From Streptomyces longisporoflavus (GTDB lineage Bacteria > Actinomycetota > Actinomycetes > Streptomycetales > Streptomycetaceae), in NCBI RefSeq assembly GCF_014649775.1, contig NZ_BMTR01000021.1:62001-126000 (forward strand): 64,000 nt of DNA, read 5' to 3'. The notes under the pieces are model-generated. The model was not told the DNA's origin and did not search any database. It saw only the letters and a list, made by a program, of their open reading frames with translations. The translations under genes were made by a program, and so were the position numbers. Positions 26,453 through 35,499 of this stretch are shown one piece after another; positions within the stretch are counted from its first letter, which is position 1; the number at the start of each line of letters is the position of its first letter.

Positions 26453-27805
26453 ATGCCCAAGGGTCACACGGCCACAGCCGAGGCCGGCTCCGGCGGCCTG
26501 ACAGCGACCGAGCACCGGCTGGCCAACGGCCTGCGCGTGGTGCTCTCGGAGGACCACCTGACCCCCGTCGCCGCGGTCTGCCTCTGGTACGACGTCGGTT
26601 CGCGCCACGAGGTCAAGGGCCGTACGGGCCTCGCGCACCTCTTCGAGCACCTCATGTTCCAGGGTTCGAAGCAGGTCAAGGGCAACGGCCACTTCGAGCT
26701 GGTGCAGGGCGCCGGCGGCTCGCTCAACGGGACCACGAGTTTCGAGCGCACCAACTATTTCGAGACGATGCCCGCACACCAGCTGGAGCTGGCCCTGTGG
26801 CTGGAAGCCGACCGGATGGGCTCGCTGCTCTCCGCGCTCGACGACGAGTCCATGGAGAACCAGCGCGACGTCGTCAAGAACGAGCGCCGCCAGCGCTACG
26901 ACAACGTCCCCTACGGCACGGCGTTCGAAAAGCTGACCGCCCTCTCGTACCCCGAGGGCCACCCTTACCACCACACCCCGATCGGCTCCATGGCGGACCT
27001 GGACGCGGCGACGCTGGAGGACGCGCGGAACTTCTTCCGTACGTACTACGCCCCCAACAACGCCGTCCTGTCGGTCGTCGGAGACATCGACCCGCAGGAG
27101 ACCCTCGCCTGGGTCGAGAAGTACTTCGGGTCCATCCCCTCGCACGACGGCAAGCAGCCGCCGCGCGACGGCTCGCTGCCCGACATCATCGGCAAGGAGC
27201 TGCGCGAGGTCGTCGAGGAGGACGTCCCGGCCCGCGCCCTGATGGCCGCCTACCGCCTCCCGGAGGACGGCACGCGCGCGTGCGACGCCGCCGACCTGGC
27301 GCTCACGGTCCTCGGCAGCGGTGAGTCGTCCCGGCTCTACAACCGCCTCGTGCGCCGCGACCGCACCGCGGTGGCGGCCGGATTCGGCCTCCTGCGCCTG
27401 GCCGGCGCCCCTTCCCTCGGCTGGCTCGACGTGAAGACCTCCGGCGACGTCGAGGTCCCCGTCATCGAGGCCGCCGTCGACGAGGAGCTGGCCCGCTTCG
27501 CGGCGGAGGGACCCACCGAGGAGGAGATGGAGCGCGCCCAGGCACAGCTGGAGCGCGAGTGGCTCGACCGCCTTGCCACGGTGGCGGGTCGCGCGGACGA
27601 ACTGTGCCGTTACGCCGTGCTGTTCGGCGACCCGCAGCTCGCCCTGTCCGCCGTCGGTCGCGTCCTGGACGTCACCGCCGAGGAGGTCAGGGCTGCCGCG
27701 GCGGCCCGGCTGCGCCCCGACAACCGCGCGGTGCTCGTGTACGAGCCCATCGCCCCTGAGGCCGACGAAGCCACCGACGAGGACGAAGAGGAGGCGGCGA
27801 AGTGA
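26453..27805 (+). CDS. M16 family zinc metallopeptidase, catalytic subunit
   Basis: 450 residues from ATG 26453. The inverted zinc motif HLFEH (in GLAHLFEHLMF) and the downstream Glu (in ENQRDVVKNERRQ) are present, so the subunit is catalytically competent. The clamshell second half follows. The stop overlaps the GTG of the next gene by four bases, indicating a coupled two-subunit enzyme like mitochondrial processing peptidase. No signal peptide, so cytoplasmic. Substrate unknown; such pairs degrade or process peptides. Confidence 0.9.
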   Translation: MPKGHTATAEAGSGGLTATEHRLANGLRVVLSEDHLTPVAAVCLWYDVGSRHEVKGRTGLAHLFEHLMFQGSKQVKGNGHFELVQGAGGSLNGTTSFERTNYFETMPAHQLELALWLEADRMGSLLSALDDESMENQRDVVKNERRQRYDNVPYGTAFEKLTALSYPEGHPYHHTPIGSMADLDAATLEDARNFFRTYYAPNNAVLSVVGDIDPQETLAWVEKYFGSIPSHDGKQPPRDGSLPDIIGKELREVVEEDVPARALMAAYRLPEDGTRACDAADLALTVLGSGESSRLYNRLVRRDRTAVAAGFGLLRLAGAPSLGWLDVKTSGDVEVPVIEAAVDEELARFAAEGPTEEEMERAQAQLEREWLDRLATVAGRADELCRYAVLFGDPQLALSAVGRVLDVTAEEVRAAAAARLRPDNRAVLVYEPIAPEADEATDEDEEEAAK

Positions 27806-29187
27806 CCGAGGCCGCGACGATGCAGTTCCACCCGCAGCCGCAGGCGGGCACCGCCCGCCCCTGGGCCTTCCCCGCACCCGAGCGCGCCACCCTGGACAAC
27901 GGCCTCACCGTGCTGCGCTGCCACCGTCCCGGCCAGCAGGTCGTCGCCGTGGAGGTCCACCTGGAGGCGCCGCTCGACGCCGAGCCCGAGGGCCTCGACG
28001 GCGTCGCCACGATCATGGCGAGGGCCTTCAACGAAGGCACCGACAAGCACTCCGCCGAGGACTTCGCCGCCGAACTCGACCGCTGCGGCGCCACCATGGA
28101 CGCGCACGCCGACCACCCCGGCGTGCGGGTCTCCCTCGAAGTCCCGGTGTCCCGCCTGGCCAAGGCCCTCGGCCTGCTCTCCGACGCCCTGCGCGCCCCC
28201 GCCTTCGCGGACAGCGAGATCGAGCGCCTCGTGCGCAACCGCCTCGACGAGATCCCGCACGAGGCCGCCAACCCTGCGCGCCGCGCCGCCAAGGAGCTCT
28301 CCCGGCAGCTGTTCCCGGCCACGGCGCGCATGTCGCGGCCCCGCCAGGGCACCGAGGAGACGGTCACGGCCATCGACTCGGCCGCGGTGCGCGCCTTCTA
28401 CGAGAAGCACGTGCGTCCCGCCACGGCGACCGCCGTCATCGTCGGCGACCTGACCGGCACCGACCTGGACGCCGTCCTCGCCGACACCATCGGCTCCTGG
28501 ACGGGCGACACGGCCCAGCCGCGCCCTGTGCCCCCGGTGACCGCCGACGACACCGGGCGTGTCGTGATCGTCGACCGACCCGGTGCCGTCCAGACGCAGC
28601 TGCTCATCGGCCGCGTGGGACCGGACAGGCACGACCGCGTCTGGCCCGCGCAGGTGCTCGGCACGTACTGCCTCGGCGGCACCCTCACCTCGCGCCTGGA
28701 CCGCGTCCTGCGCGAGGAGAAGGGATACACCTACGGCGTACGGTCGTTCGCCCAGGTCCTGCGCTCGGCTCCGGACGGCTCGGGCGCCGCGATGCTGGCC
28801 ATCAGCGGCTCCGTGGACACCGAGTCCACGGGACCGGCTCTGGACGACCTGTGGAAGGTGCTGCGCACCCTCGCAGCCGACGGCCTCACGGACGCCGAGC
28901 GTGACGTCGCGGTGCAGAACCTGGTGGGCGTGGCCCCGCTCAAGTACGAGATGGCGGCGTCCGTGGCGGCCACCCTCGCGGACCAGGTCGAGCAGCACCT
29001 GCCCGACGACTTCCAGGCGCGGCTGTACCGCCAGTTGGCCGCGACCGGCACGGTGGAGGCCACCGCGGCCGTGGTGAGCGCCTTCCCCGTGGACCGGCTG
29101 GTGACGGTGCTCGTCGGCGACGCCTCGCAGATCGAGGAGCCCGTCAGGGCGCTCGGCATCGGCGAAGTGAGTGTCGTCACCGGCTGA
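27802..29187 (+). CDS. M16 family peptidase-like, non-catalytic partner subunit
   Basis: 461 residues from GTG 27802. The fold matches M16, but the HxxEH zinc motif is absent: the corresponding helix reads GVATIMARAFNEGT. The C-terminal Arg/Tyr substrate-binding pair is retained (REEKGYTYGVRSF). This complementary split (zinc site in the first protein, Arg/Tyr in the second) is the arrangement of heterodimeric M16B enzymes. Coupled to the upstream gene by a four-base overlap and followed by a strong hairpin. Confidence 0.88.
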   Translation: MTEAATMQFHPQPQAGTARPWAFPAPERATLDNGLTVLRCHRPGQQVVAVEVHLEAPLDAEPEGLDGVATIMARAFNEGTDKHSAEDFAAELDRCGATMDAHADHPGVRVSLEVPVSRLAKALGLLSDALRAPAFADSEIERLVRNRLDEIPHEAANPARRAAKELSRQLFPATARMSRPRQGTEETVTAIDSAAVRAFYEKHVRPATATAVIVGDLTGTDLDAVLADTIGSWTGDTAQPRPVPPVTADDTGRVVIVDRPGAVQTQLLIGRVGPDRHDRVWPAQVLGTYCLGGTLTSRLDRVLREEKGYTYGVRSFAQVLRSAPDGSGAAMLAISGSVDTESTGPALDDLWKVLRTLAADGLTDAERDVAVQNLVGVAPLKYEMAASVAATLADQVEQHLPDDFQARLYRQLAATGTVEATAAVVSAFPVDRLVTVLVGDASQIEEPVRALGIGEVSVVTG

Positions 29188-29232
29188 GAGTGCTGAGAGC
29201 GCTGAGAGCGATGCCAGGCTGAGTGACAGTCA

Positions 29233-29286
29233 GGACATATCGGGACCCCAGTGGCTGGAATTGGCTACTGGGGTCCTCATATGTCC
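29233..29286. terminator. Long hairpin after the M16 operon
   Basis: Arms of about 23 bases (29233-29255 and 29264-29286) pair with one C-C mismatch and two G-U pairs around an 8-base loop. It lies 45 bases past the M16 stop and before the riboswitch promoter region. Confidence 0.75.
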
Positions 29287-29429
29287 GAATTAGTATGGAG
29301 GTTACGTGTCTGGCCTGTGGCGTGCGCTACAAAAGCTCTGATCCGTTTGTCGTTTGAAAGACGCCCCGCTTAGCGTCTGGTCCGGCTGTTCGTCATGCAG
29401 TACGCCGCGCCCGCGGCACCGGACAGTCA

Positions 29430-29582
29430 TCGCCGAGTCCCCGTACGGCGCGAGCCAGGGGAGCCGGGGACCCACATGTCCCCTTGGGGTGAATCGGGAA
29501 CCTTGCCGTCAGGTGAGGGACTCGTAGGAGACCTTCCTGCTCCGAACCCGTCAGCTAACCCGGTAGGCGAGAAGGAAGGAAA
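29430..29582 (+). ncRNA. ydaO-class cyclic di-AMP riboswitch
   Basis: The leader contains the diagnostic ydaO sequence blocks in order: GAGCCAGGGGAGCCGGGG, then GGGGTGAATCGGG, then CCGAACCCGTCAGCTAACC (29542-29560), GGTAGGCGAG and a purine-rich end. It sits directly upstream of a secreted M23 peptidase gene, as in other actinobacteria where c-di-AMP switches off cell-wall hydrolases such as RpfA. Ends are approximate. Confidence 0.92.
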
Positions 29583-29596
29583 GGATCAGCCGCTAC

Positions 29597-30400
29597 ATGG
29601 CGTTCACCCGTGCCACCGGGAAGCACCGTCGCCCGAGCCGCCTCACGCGTACCACCGCGAACGTGGCGGGCGTCGCCGCACTGACCACCACCGGTGTCAT
29701 CGGAGGCCTGGCCGCTCCGGCGCTCGCCGCCGACGACGCGGCGGCCCTCGAGCACACCGGCCTCACCCAGGCGGTCTCCGTCGGCGACTCGCTCGCCGAG
29801 AGCATCGACGCGCAGGCCGCCGCCCAGCAGCAGGCCGCCGACGCCGCCGCGGCCGCCAAGAAGGCCGAAGAGGCCGCGAAGAAGAAGGCCGAAGAGGCCA
29901 AGCGCAAGGCCGAGGCCGAGGCGAAGGCCAAGGCCAAGAAGGAGCGCGAGGCCAAGGAGCGTGCCGCCCGCGAGGCCGAGCGCAAGCGCCTGAACACCTA
30001 CGTCTCCCCGATCTCCGGCTCGTACGTCTCCACGGGCTACCAGACCGGCGGCGCCATGTGGTCCTCCGGCAGCCACACCGGCGTCGACTTCCACGCCGCG
30101 TCCGGCACGGCCGTCCACGCGGTCGGCTCCGGCACCGTCGTCGAGGCCGGCTGGGGCGGCGCCTACGGCAACAACGTCGTCATCAAGATGAACGACGGCA
30201 CCTACACCCAGTACGGCCACATGTCGTCCCTCGGCGTCACCGTCGGCCAGGCGGTCACGCCGGGCCAGCAGATCGGCCTCTCGGGCTCCACCGGCAACTC
30301 CAGCGGCCCGCACCTGCACTTCGAGGCCCGCACCGGCGCGGACTACGGCACGGACATCGACCCGGTCGCCTACCTCCGCTCGCACGGCGTCAACGTCTGA
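29597..30400 (+). CDS. Secreted M23 (LytM) family peptidoglycan peptidase
   Basis: 267 residues from ATG 29597. A twin-basic N-terminus and hydrophobic segment ending at APALAAD form a signal peptide (about 1-44). Residues about 75-130 are an Ala/Lys/Glu/Arg coiled coil. The C-terminal LytM domain has HTGVDFHA and HLHFEA, the zinc ligands and catalytic His of lysostaphin-like endopeptidases. It would act on peptidoglycan cross-bridges outside the membrane. The upstream c-di-AMP riboswitch links its expression to cell-wall or osmotic status. The ribosome-binding site is distant (GGAAAGGA, 13 bases), possibly relevant to riboswitch gating. A strong terminator follows. Confidence 0.93.
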   Translation: MAFTRATGKHRRPSRLTRTTANVAGVAALTTTGVIGGLAAPALAADDAAALEHTGLTQAVSVGDSLAESIDAQAAAQQQAADAAAAAKKAEEAAKKKAEEAKRKAEAEAKAKAKKEREAKERAAREAERKRLNTYVSPISGSYVSTGYQTGGAMWSSGSHTGVDFHAASGTAVHAVGSGTVVEAGWGGAYGNNVVIKMNDGTYTQYGHMSSLGVTVGQAVTPGQQIGLSGSTGNSSGPHLHFEARTGADYGTDIDPVAYLRSHGVNV

Positions 30401-30432
30401 TCCCCGGCGCGCGAAGCGCACCCGATTCACCG

Positions 30433-30464
30433 AAAGCCCCGGCTCATCGCGAGCCGGGGCTTTT
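30433..30464 (+). terminator. Intrinsic terminator after the M23 peptidase
   Basis: A 13-bp perfect stem (30433-30445 with 30451-30463), 5-base loop and a terminal TTTT. Confidence 0.9.
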
Positions 30465-30628
30465 CGCCGTTCCCGCGTCTTGTCGCCCCGCCTTTGGCCA
30501 CGATCACCTTTGGCCAAAAGTATCCATGGATTCCGGCCGCCCATCGGAAATTCAGCCGCTCTGCAATAGAGTCACTGAAAAAGCGTCGATCGACCGCGTT
30601 TCGCGGGGATTAAGGCGGAGGTCAGGTC

Positions 30629-31381
30629 ATGCGCATTCCCGCGCACTCGGTGTGCACGGCCATCCGGGACGACATCGTCTCCGGTGTCTACGAACGGGGC
30701 GGCCGGCTCACCGAGGAACTGCTCGCGCGCCGCTACGGAGTCTCCCGTGTCCCCGTGCGCGAGGCCCTGCGCACCCTGGAGGCCGAGGGCTTCGTCGTCA
30801 CGCGCCGGCACGCGGGCGCGTGCGTCGCGGAGCCCACCGAGCAGGAGGCCGCCGACCTCCTGGAGATCCGCATGCTCCTGGAGCCGCTTGGCGCGGCCCG
30901 CGCCGCGCAGCGCCGCACGGAGGCGCACCTGAAGGTCCTGCGCGGCCTGGTCAGGCTCGGCCAGGAGCGTTCGAGGCGCGGCCGGACCGAGGATCTGCGG
31001 TCGCTGGACGGCTGGTTCCACGAGACTCTCGCCCAGTCGTCCGGCAGCCCCGGCCTCACGTCGCTGCTCACCCAGCTCCGGCACAAGATCGCCTGGATGT
31101 ACGTCGTCGAGACCTCGGCCACTCCCGCGGAGACCTGGGCGGAGCACGCCGCGATCGTCGACGCGGTCGCCCGCGGGGACGCGGAACGGGCCAGGTCGCT
31201 CGCCGCGGCCCACGCGGAACGCTCGACGACGGCGCACCGGCCGCGCTTTACCCCGCAGGCCGGTTCGCAGGCCGGTTCGCAGGTCGGCCCGCAGGGCCGT
31301 CCGCAGGCCCGGCGAGTCGCGAGCCGTGATCGTGTGAGGGATTCGCAACATGCCGTAAACACGGCGGGCCTCCGGCATTAA
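30629..31381 (+). CDS. GntR family regulator (FadR/FCD type)
   Basis: 250 residues from ATG 30629, with GGAGG about ten bases upstream. N-terminal winged helix-turn-helix (GGRLTEELLARRYGVSRVPVREALRTLEAEGFV) and an FCD ligand-binding domain (LEIRMLLEPLGAARA, SLDGWFHETLAQSS, EHAAIVDAVARGD). The last 40 residues are Gln/Gly/Arg-rich with a short repeat (QAGSQAGSQVGPQG) from a local DNA duplication. It is convergent with ptsH, a neighbour in S. coelicolor too (from memory). Ligand and targets unknown. Confidence 0.88.
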   Translation: MRIPAHSVCTAIRDDIVSGVYERGGRLTEELLARRYGVSRVPVREALRTLEAEGFVVTRRHAGACVAEPTEQEAADLLEIRMLLEPLGAARAAQRRTEAHLKVLRGLVRLGQERSRRGRTEDLRSLDGWFHETLAQSSGSPGLTSLLTQLRHKIAWMYVVETSATPAETWAEHAAIVDAVARGDAERARSLAAAHAERSTTAHRPRFTPQAGSQAGSQVGPQGRPQARRVASRDRVRDSQHAVNTAGLRH

Positions 31382-31479
31382 CAGAGGCGCCGTATACAAA
31401 GGTAATGCTATTCGGCGGGGGATTCTTTCTGCTGCCCGAATTCGGATGTAGCCGCGGTAATTGCCGGGCGGACGCGAAA

Positions 31480-31521
31480 ACGCAGAAGGGCCCGCCCGAT
31501 TCCGGACAGGCCCTTCTGCGT
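31480..31521 (-). terminator. Terminator of ptsH
   Basis: A perfect 13-bp stem (31480-31492 with 31509-31521) and 16-base loop. On the minus strand it is followed by TTTTCG, as expected for an intrinsic terminator of ptsH. It may also stop the converging GntR transcript. Confidence 0.8.
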
Positions 31522-31538
31522 ATGAGTACCGGTCTTTG

Positions 31539-31820
31539 TCAGACGGTCTCGGGAAGCTCCTCGAGGCCGTCGGCGACCAGCTTCGCCAGACGGTCGAGAG
31601 CGGCGTCCGCGCCCTCGGCGTCGGAGGCGAGCACGATCTCCTCGCCGCCCTGCGCGCCCAGGCCGAGCACCGCGAGCATGGAGGCGGCGTTCACGGGGTT
31701 GCCGTCCGCCTTGGCGATCGTCACGGGGACGCCGGCGGCGGTGGCCGCGCGGACGAAGATGGAGGCGGGTCGGGCGTGAAGGCCCTCGGCCCAGCCGACG
31801 TTGACGCGGCGCTCAGCCAT
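31539..31820 (-). CDS. ptsH: Phosphocarrier protein HPr
   Basis: 93 residues from ATG 31820 (an in-frame ATG 27 bases further out lies outside the conserved HPr start). The active-site His15 is in GLHARPAS, and the region NAASMLAVLGLGAQGG corresponds to the regulatory-serine area of HPr. It transfers phosphate from enzyme I to sugar-specific EIIA in the PTS, in the cytoplasm. A near-perfect DasR operator 28 bases upstream indicates control by the N-acetylglucosamine regulator DasR, established for ptsH in S. coelicolor. Confidence 0.96.
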   Translation of the reverse strand: MAERRVNVGWAEGLHARPASIFVRAATAAGVPVTIAKADGNPVNAASMLAVLGLGAQGGEEIVLASDAEGADAALDRLAKLVADGLEELPETV

Positions 31821-31847
31821 GTGTTGCTGCCCTTCCAGGTGTCTCAC

Positions 31848-31863
31848 ACTTGTCTAGACCAGT
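31848..31863 (-). promoter_or_regulatory. DasR-responsive element (dre) upstream of ptsH
   Basis: ACTTGTCTAGACCAGT matches the DasR consensus (ACTGGTCTAGACCACT-like) in all but one or two positions. It is flanked by an 8-base direct repeat GTGTCTCA (31839-31846 and 31862-31869). It lies where repression of ptsH by DasR is expected. Confidence 0.85.
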
Positions 31864-32031
31864 GTCTCATGCCGTTGCGCGTGCTCCGTCGGCCGCTGAT
31901 CCGCACGGCGTCGACCGGTGGTCCCTGCTCCGTCGACCGTACGTCCTCGTGCCGCGGGGCCCGCGACCCGCCCTTCGACGACTCCTAGCCTGCCCCGGCC
32001 GCGGCGCCGCCGCGACCCGTACCCTGGCCCC

Positions 32032-34860
32032 ATGCAGACCCCGTCGGACCGGCAGGCGTATCCCTCCCACTGGGAGGCGGACGTCGTCCTGCGTGACGGA
32101 GGCACCGCCCGCATCCGGCCGATCACCGCCGAGGACGCGGACCGCCTGGTCAGCTTCTACGAGCAGGTCTCGGACGAGTCGAAGTACTACCGCTTCTTCG
32201 CGCCCTACCCCCGCCTGTCCGCCAAGGACGTCCACCGCTTCACCCATCACGACCAGGTGGACCGGGTGGGTCTCGCGGCCACCGTCGGCGGCGAGTTCAT
32301 CGCGACCGTGCGCTTCGACCGCATCGACTCCCGCGGCATGTCCGCGAGCGCGCCCGCCGACGAGGCCGAGGTCGCCTTCCTCGTGCAGGACGCCCACCAG
32401 GGCCGTGGCGTCGCCTCCACCCTCCTCGAACACATCGCGGCCGTCGCCAGGGAGCGCGGCATCCGCCGCTTCGCCGCCGAGGTGCTGCCCGCCAACACCA
32501 AGATGATCAAGGTGTTCACGGACGCGGGCTACCAGCAGAAGCGCAGCTTCGAGGACGGCGTCGTACGTCTCGAATTCGATCTGGAGCCGACCGACCGCTC
32601 CCTGGCCGTGCAGCGCGCCCGTGAGCAGCGCGCCGAGGCCCGTTCCGTGCAGCGGCTCCTCACGCCGAAGTCGGTCGCCGTGATCGGCGTCGGGCGCACG
32701 CCGGGCGGCGTGGGCCGCAGCGTGCTTCGCAATCTGCGCGAGGCCGGCTTCACGGGCAGCCTGTACGCGGTGAACAGCGCCTTCGCCGAGGGCGGCGAGG
32801 GCAGTGAGATCGACGGGGTGCCCGCGTACCGCTCCGTGCGGGACATCGACGCGCCCGTCGAACTCGCCGTCGTCACCGTGCCCGCCGAGCGCGTGTCGCA
32901 GGCCGTCGCCGAATGCGGTGAGCGCGGGGTGCTCGGGCTCGTCGTGATCTCCGCCGGGTACGCCGAGAGCGGTCCCGAGGGGCGTGAGCGGCAGCGCGAA
33001 CTGGTGCGCCAAGCCCGGTCGTACGGCACGCGCATCCTCGGCCCCAACGCCTTCGGGGTCATCAATACGTCGCCGGACGTGCGGCTCAACGCCTCGCTGG
33101 CCCCGCATCCTCCCGAGCGCGGGCGGATCGGTCTCTTCACGCAGTCCGGTGCGATCGGCATCGCGCTGCTCTCGGGTCTGCACCGGCGCGGTGCGGGCCT
33201 GTCGACCTTCGTGAGCGCGGGCAACCGCGCGGACGTCTCCGGCAACGACGTGCTCCAGTACTGGTACGAGGACCCCGACACCGATGTCGCCCTGATGTAC
33301 CTCGAATCCATCGGCAACCCGCGCAAGTTCACGCGGCTCGCCCGGCGGGCGGCGACGGCGAAGCCGCTCGTCGTGGTGCAGGGGGCGCGGCACAGCGGGA
33401 TCGCGCCCACGGGGCACGCCGTGCAGGCCACGCGCCTTCCGCATGCCACCGTGTCGGCGCTGCTGCGCCAGGCGGGGGTCATCCGGGTCGACACCGTCAC
33501 CGAGATGGTCGATGCGGGGCTGCTGCTCGCCGGGCAGCCGTTGCCCGCAGGGCCGCGGGTGGCGATCATCGGGAACTCGGAGTCGCTAGGGCTCCTGACG
33601 TACGACGCGTGTGTGGCCGACGGCCTTCGGCCGACGCCTCCGCGGGACCTCACCACGGGGGCCACGCCCGCGGACTTCCGTACGGCGCTCGCCGAGGCGT
33701 TGTCGGACGAGTCCTGTGACGCGGTGATCGTGACGGCGATTCCCTGGGTGGGGGAGGACGGGGTCACGGCGTCCCCGGAGACACTCGCGGACGAGCTGCA
33801 CGCCGCCGCGGCGGGATGTCCCGCGAAGCCCGTCGCCGTGGTCCACGTGGAGCTCGGCGGGCTTGCCGAGGCGCTGGCCGCCGCTACCCGCACTCGCCCC
33901 GACGCCCCTGTACCCGCACCCGGCGCCGAAGGCCGTGCCCACCCGTCCCGCCCCGCGGAACGCCTGCCCACGGCCAAGGAACACGACCGCACCTCCATCC
34001 CCGCCTACCCCGCCGCCGAACGCGCCGTCCGGGCCCTCGCCGAAGCCGTCAAGTACGCCCAGTGGCGGCGCGAGGCCATGGAGCCCGGCAAGGTGCACGA
34101 GTACGAGGACATCGACGAGCACGGCACCGCCCGGCGCATCGACGAGCTGCTCGCCGAGCAGGGCGACCCGCGCGGCGCCACCCTCACGCAGGACGACGCG
34201 CGCGAACTGCTCGGGCGGTACGGCATCGACGTACGGGACGCCCGGCCCGCGCCCGACCCGGACGCGGCCGTGGCCGCCGCCCGCGCGCTCGGCTACCCCG
34301 TGGCCCTCAAGACCACGGCCCCGCACCTGCGCCACCGCGCCGACCTCGGCGGTGTGCGGCTCGATCTGGCGGACGAGGAGCAATTGCGCCGGGCCTACGC
34401 CGAATTGACCGAAACCTTCGGCAAGCCCGTGGAGCTGCGGCCCGTGGTGCAGGCGATGGCGCCCCGCGGCGTCGACACCGTCGTCCGAGCGGTCATCGAC
34501 CCGGCGGCCGGAGCGGTGCTCTCGTTCGGGCTCGCCGGTGCCGCGTCCGAGCTGCTCGGCGATACCGGGCACCGGCTGGTCCCGGTCACCGAGCGCGACG
34601 CGGGCTCCCTGGTCAGGTCCATCCGGACTGCCCCGCTCCTCTTCGGCTGGCGCGGCTCCGCGCCCGTCGACACCCCGGCCCTGGAGGAACTGCTCCAGCG
34701 GGTCTCGCGCCTCGTGGACGATCACCCCGAGGTGGTCACCGTGTCCCTGGAGCCCGTGGTCGTCGCCCCGCGGGGCCTCTCCGTGCTCGGCGCCTCGGTG
34801 CGTCTCGCGCCCCCGCCCGCCCGGGACGACCTCGGTCCGCGGACCCTGCCCGGGTACTGA
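32032..34860 (+). CDS. GNAT / acyl-CoA-synthetase-like protein (Pat-type lysine acetyltransferase)
   Basis: 942 residues from ATG 32032; TACCCT ends six bases upstream and there is no ribosome-binding site, so it may be leaderless. Residues about 1-195 are a GNAT acetyltransferase (acetyl-CoA loop VQDAHQGRGVASTLLEHI). They are followed by a CoA-binding Rossmann domain (LLTPKSVAVIGVGRTPGGVG), a succinyl-CoA-ligase-like domain (TQSGAIGIALLSG) and a C-terminal ATP-grasp domain. The SHTGAL-type loop carrying the phospho-His of ADP-forming acetyl-CoA synthetases is not preserved (HAVQATRLPHATVSAL instead). The synthetase part is therefore probably regulatory. Related streptomycete proteins acetylate and inactivate acetyl-CoA synthetase. 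Confidence 0.85.
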   Translation: MQTPSDRQAYPSHWEADVVLRDGGTARIRPITAEDADRLVSFYEQVSDESKYYRFFAPYPRLSAKDVHRFTHHDQVDRVGLAATVGGEFIATVRFDRIDSRGMSASAPADEAEVAFLVQDAHQGRGVASTLLEHIAAVARERGIRRFAAEVLPANTKMIKVFTDAGYQQKRSFEDGVVRLEFDLEPTDRSLAVQRAREQRAEARSVQRLLTPKSVAVIGVGRTPGGVGRSVLRNLREAGFTGSLYAVNSAFAEGGEGSEIDGVPAYRSVRDIDAPVELAVVTVPAERVSQAVAECGERGVLGLVVISAGYAESGPEGRERQRELVRQARSYGTRILGPNAFGVINTSPDVRLNASLAPHPPERGRIGLFTQSGAIGIALLSGLHRRGAGLSTFVSAGNRADVSGNDVLQYWYEDPDTDVALMYLESIGNPRKFTRLARRAATAKPLVVVQGARHSGIAPTGHAVQATRLPHATVSALLRQAGVIRVDTVTEMVDAGLLLAGQPLPAGPRVAIIGNSESLGLLTYDACVADGLRPTPPRDLTTGATPADFRTALAEALSDESCDAVIVTAIPWVGEDGVTASPETLADELHAAAAGCPAKPVAVVHVELGGLAEALAAATRTRPDAPVPAPGAEGRAHPSRPAERLPTAKEHDRTSIPAYPAAERAVRALAEAVKYAQWRREAMEPGKVHEYEDIDEHGTARRIDELLAEQGDPRGATLTQDDARELLGRYGIDVRDARPAPDPDAAVAAARALGYPVALKTTAPHLRHRADLGGVRLDLADEEQLRRAYAELTETFGKPVELRPVVQAMAPRGVDTVVRAVIDPAAGAVLSFGLAGAASELLGDTGHRLVPVTERDAGSLVRSIRTAPLLFGWRGSAPVDTPALEELLQRVSRLVDDHPEVVTVSLEPVVVAPRGLSVLGASVRLAPPPARDDLGPRTLPGY

Positions 34861-34911
34861 GGCGGCCGGTGGGGCACCGCGTGCCCTCCGCCGGGTCGTA
34901 GGATGGACGGC

Positions 34912-35499
34912 ATGGCAAAGACCGGTACGACGACCCAGGGGCTGCGCGCGGCGATCGAGCGCAGCGGCTACTACCCGGCCCTCGTGGCCGAGGCGGTGGA
35001 GGCCGCGATCGGCGGCGAGCCCATCGGGTCCTACCTGGTCCACCAGGAGACCACGTTCGACGCGAACGAAGTGCGCCGGCACGTGACGGTCCTCGTCCTG
35101 ACCGGCAATCGCTTCATCGTCAGCCACACGGACGAGCAGGCGGCGGACAGCACGTCCCCGACGCCGTACGCGACGACCTCCACGGAGTCCGTGAAAATCG
35201 GCCGGATCTCCTCGGTCGTCGTCAGCCGGGTCGTCGCCAACCCCGAGAAGTACGTGCCCGGCTCGCTGCCCCGCGAGGTCGTCCTGACCATCGGCTGGGG
35301 CGCCGTGGCGCGCATCGACATCGAGCCCGCCGCCTGCGGCGACCCCAATTGCGAGGCGGACCACGGGTACACCGGCAGCTCTACCGCCGACGACCTGAGC
35401 CTGCGCGTCAGCGAGGCGGGCGACGGGCCGGACGCCGTGCGCCAGACTCTGGCCTTCGCCCAGGCGCTGTCCGAGGCGACCGCGGACACCGCCCGCTGA
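34912..35499 (+). CDS. DUF5998 family protein
   Basis: 195 residues from ATG 34912. A TAGGAT element ends seven bases upstream and no ribosome-binding site exists, so this ATG probably marks a leaderless mRNA; the upstream in-frame ATG is less likely. Compact alpha/beta protein with YLVHQETTFDANEVRRHVTVLVLT, WGAVARIDIEPAACGDPNCEADHG and no signal peptide. Conserved in actinobacteria; function unknown. Its stop overlaps the start of the phosphodiesterase gene (TGATG), so the two are translationally coupled and probably functionally linked. Confidence 0.82.
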   Translation: MAKTGTTTQGLRAAIERSGYYPALVAEAVEAAIGGEPIGSYLVHQETTFDANEVRRHVTVLVLTGNRFIVSHTDEQAADSTSPTPYATTSTESVKIGRISSVVVSRVVANPEKYVPGSLPREVVLTIGWGAVARIDIEPAACGDPNCEADHGYTGSSTADDLSLRVSEAGDGPDAVRQTLAFAQALSEATADTAR

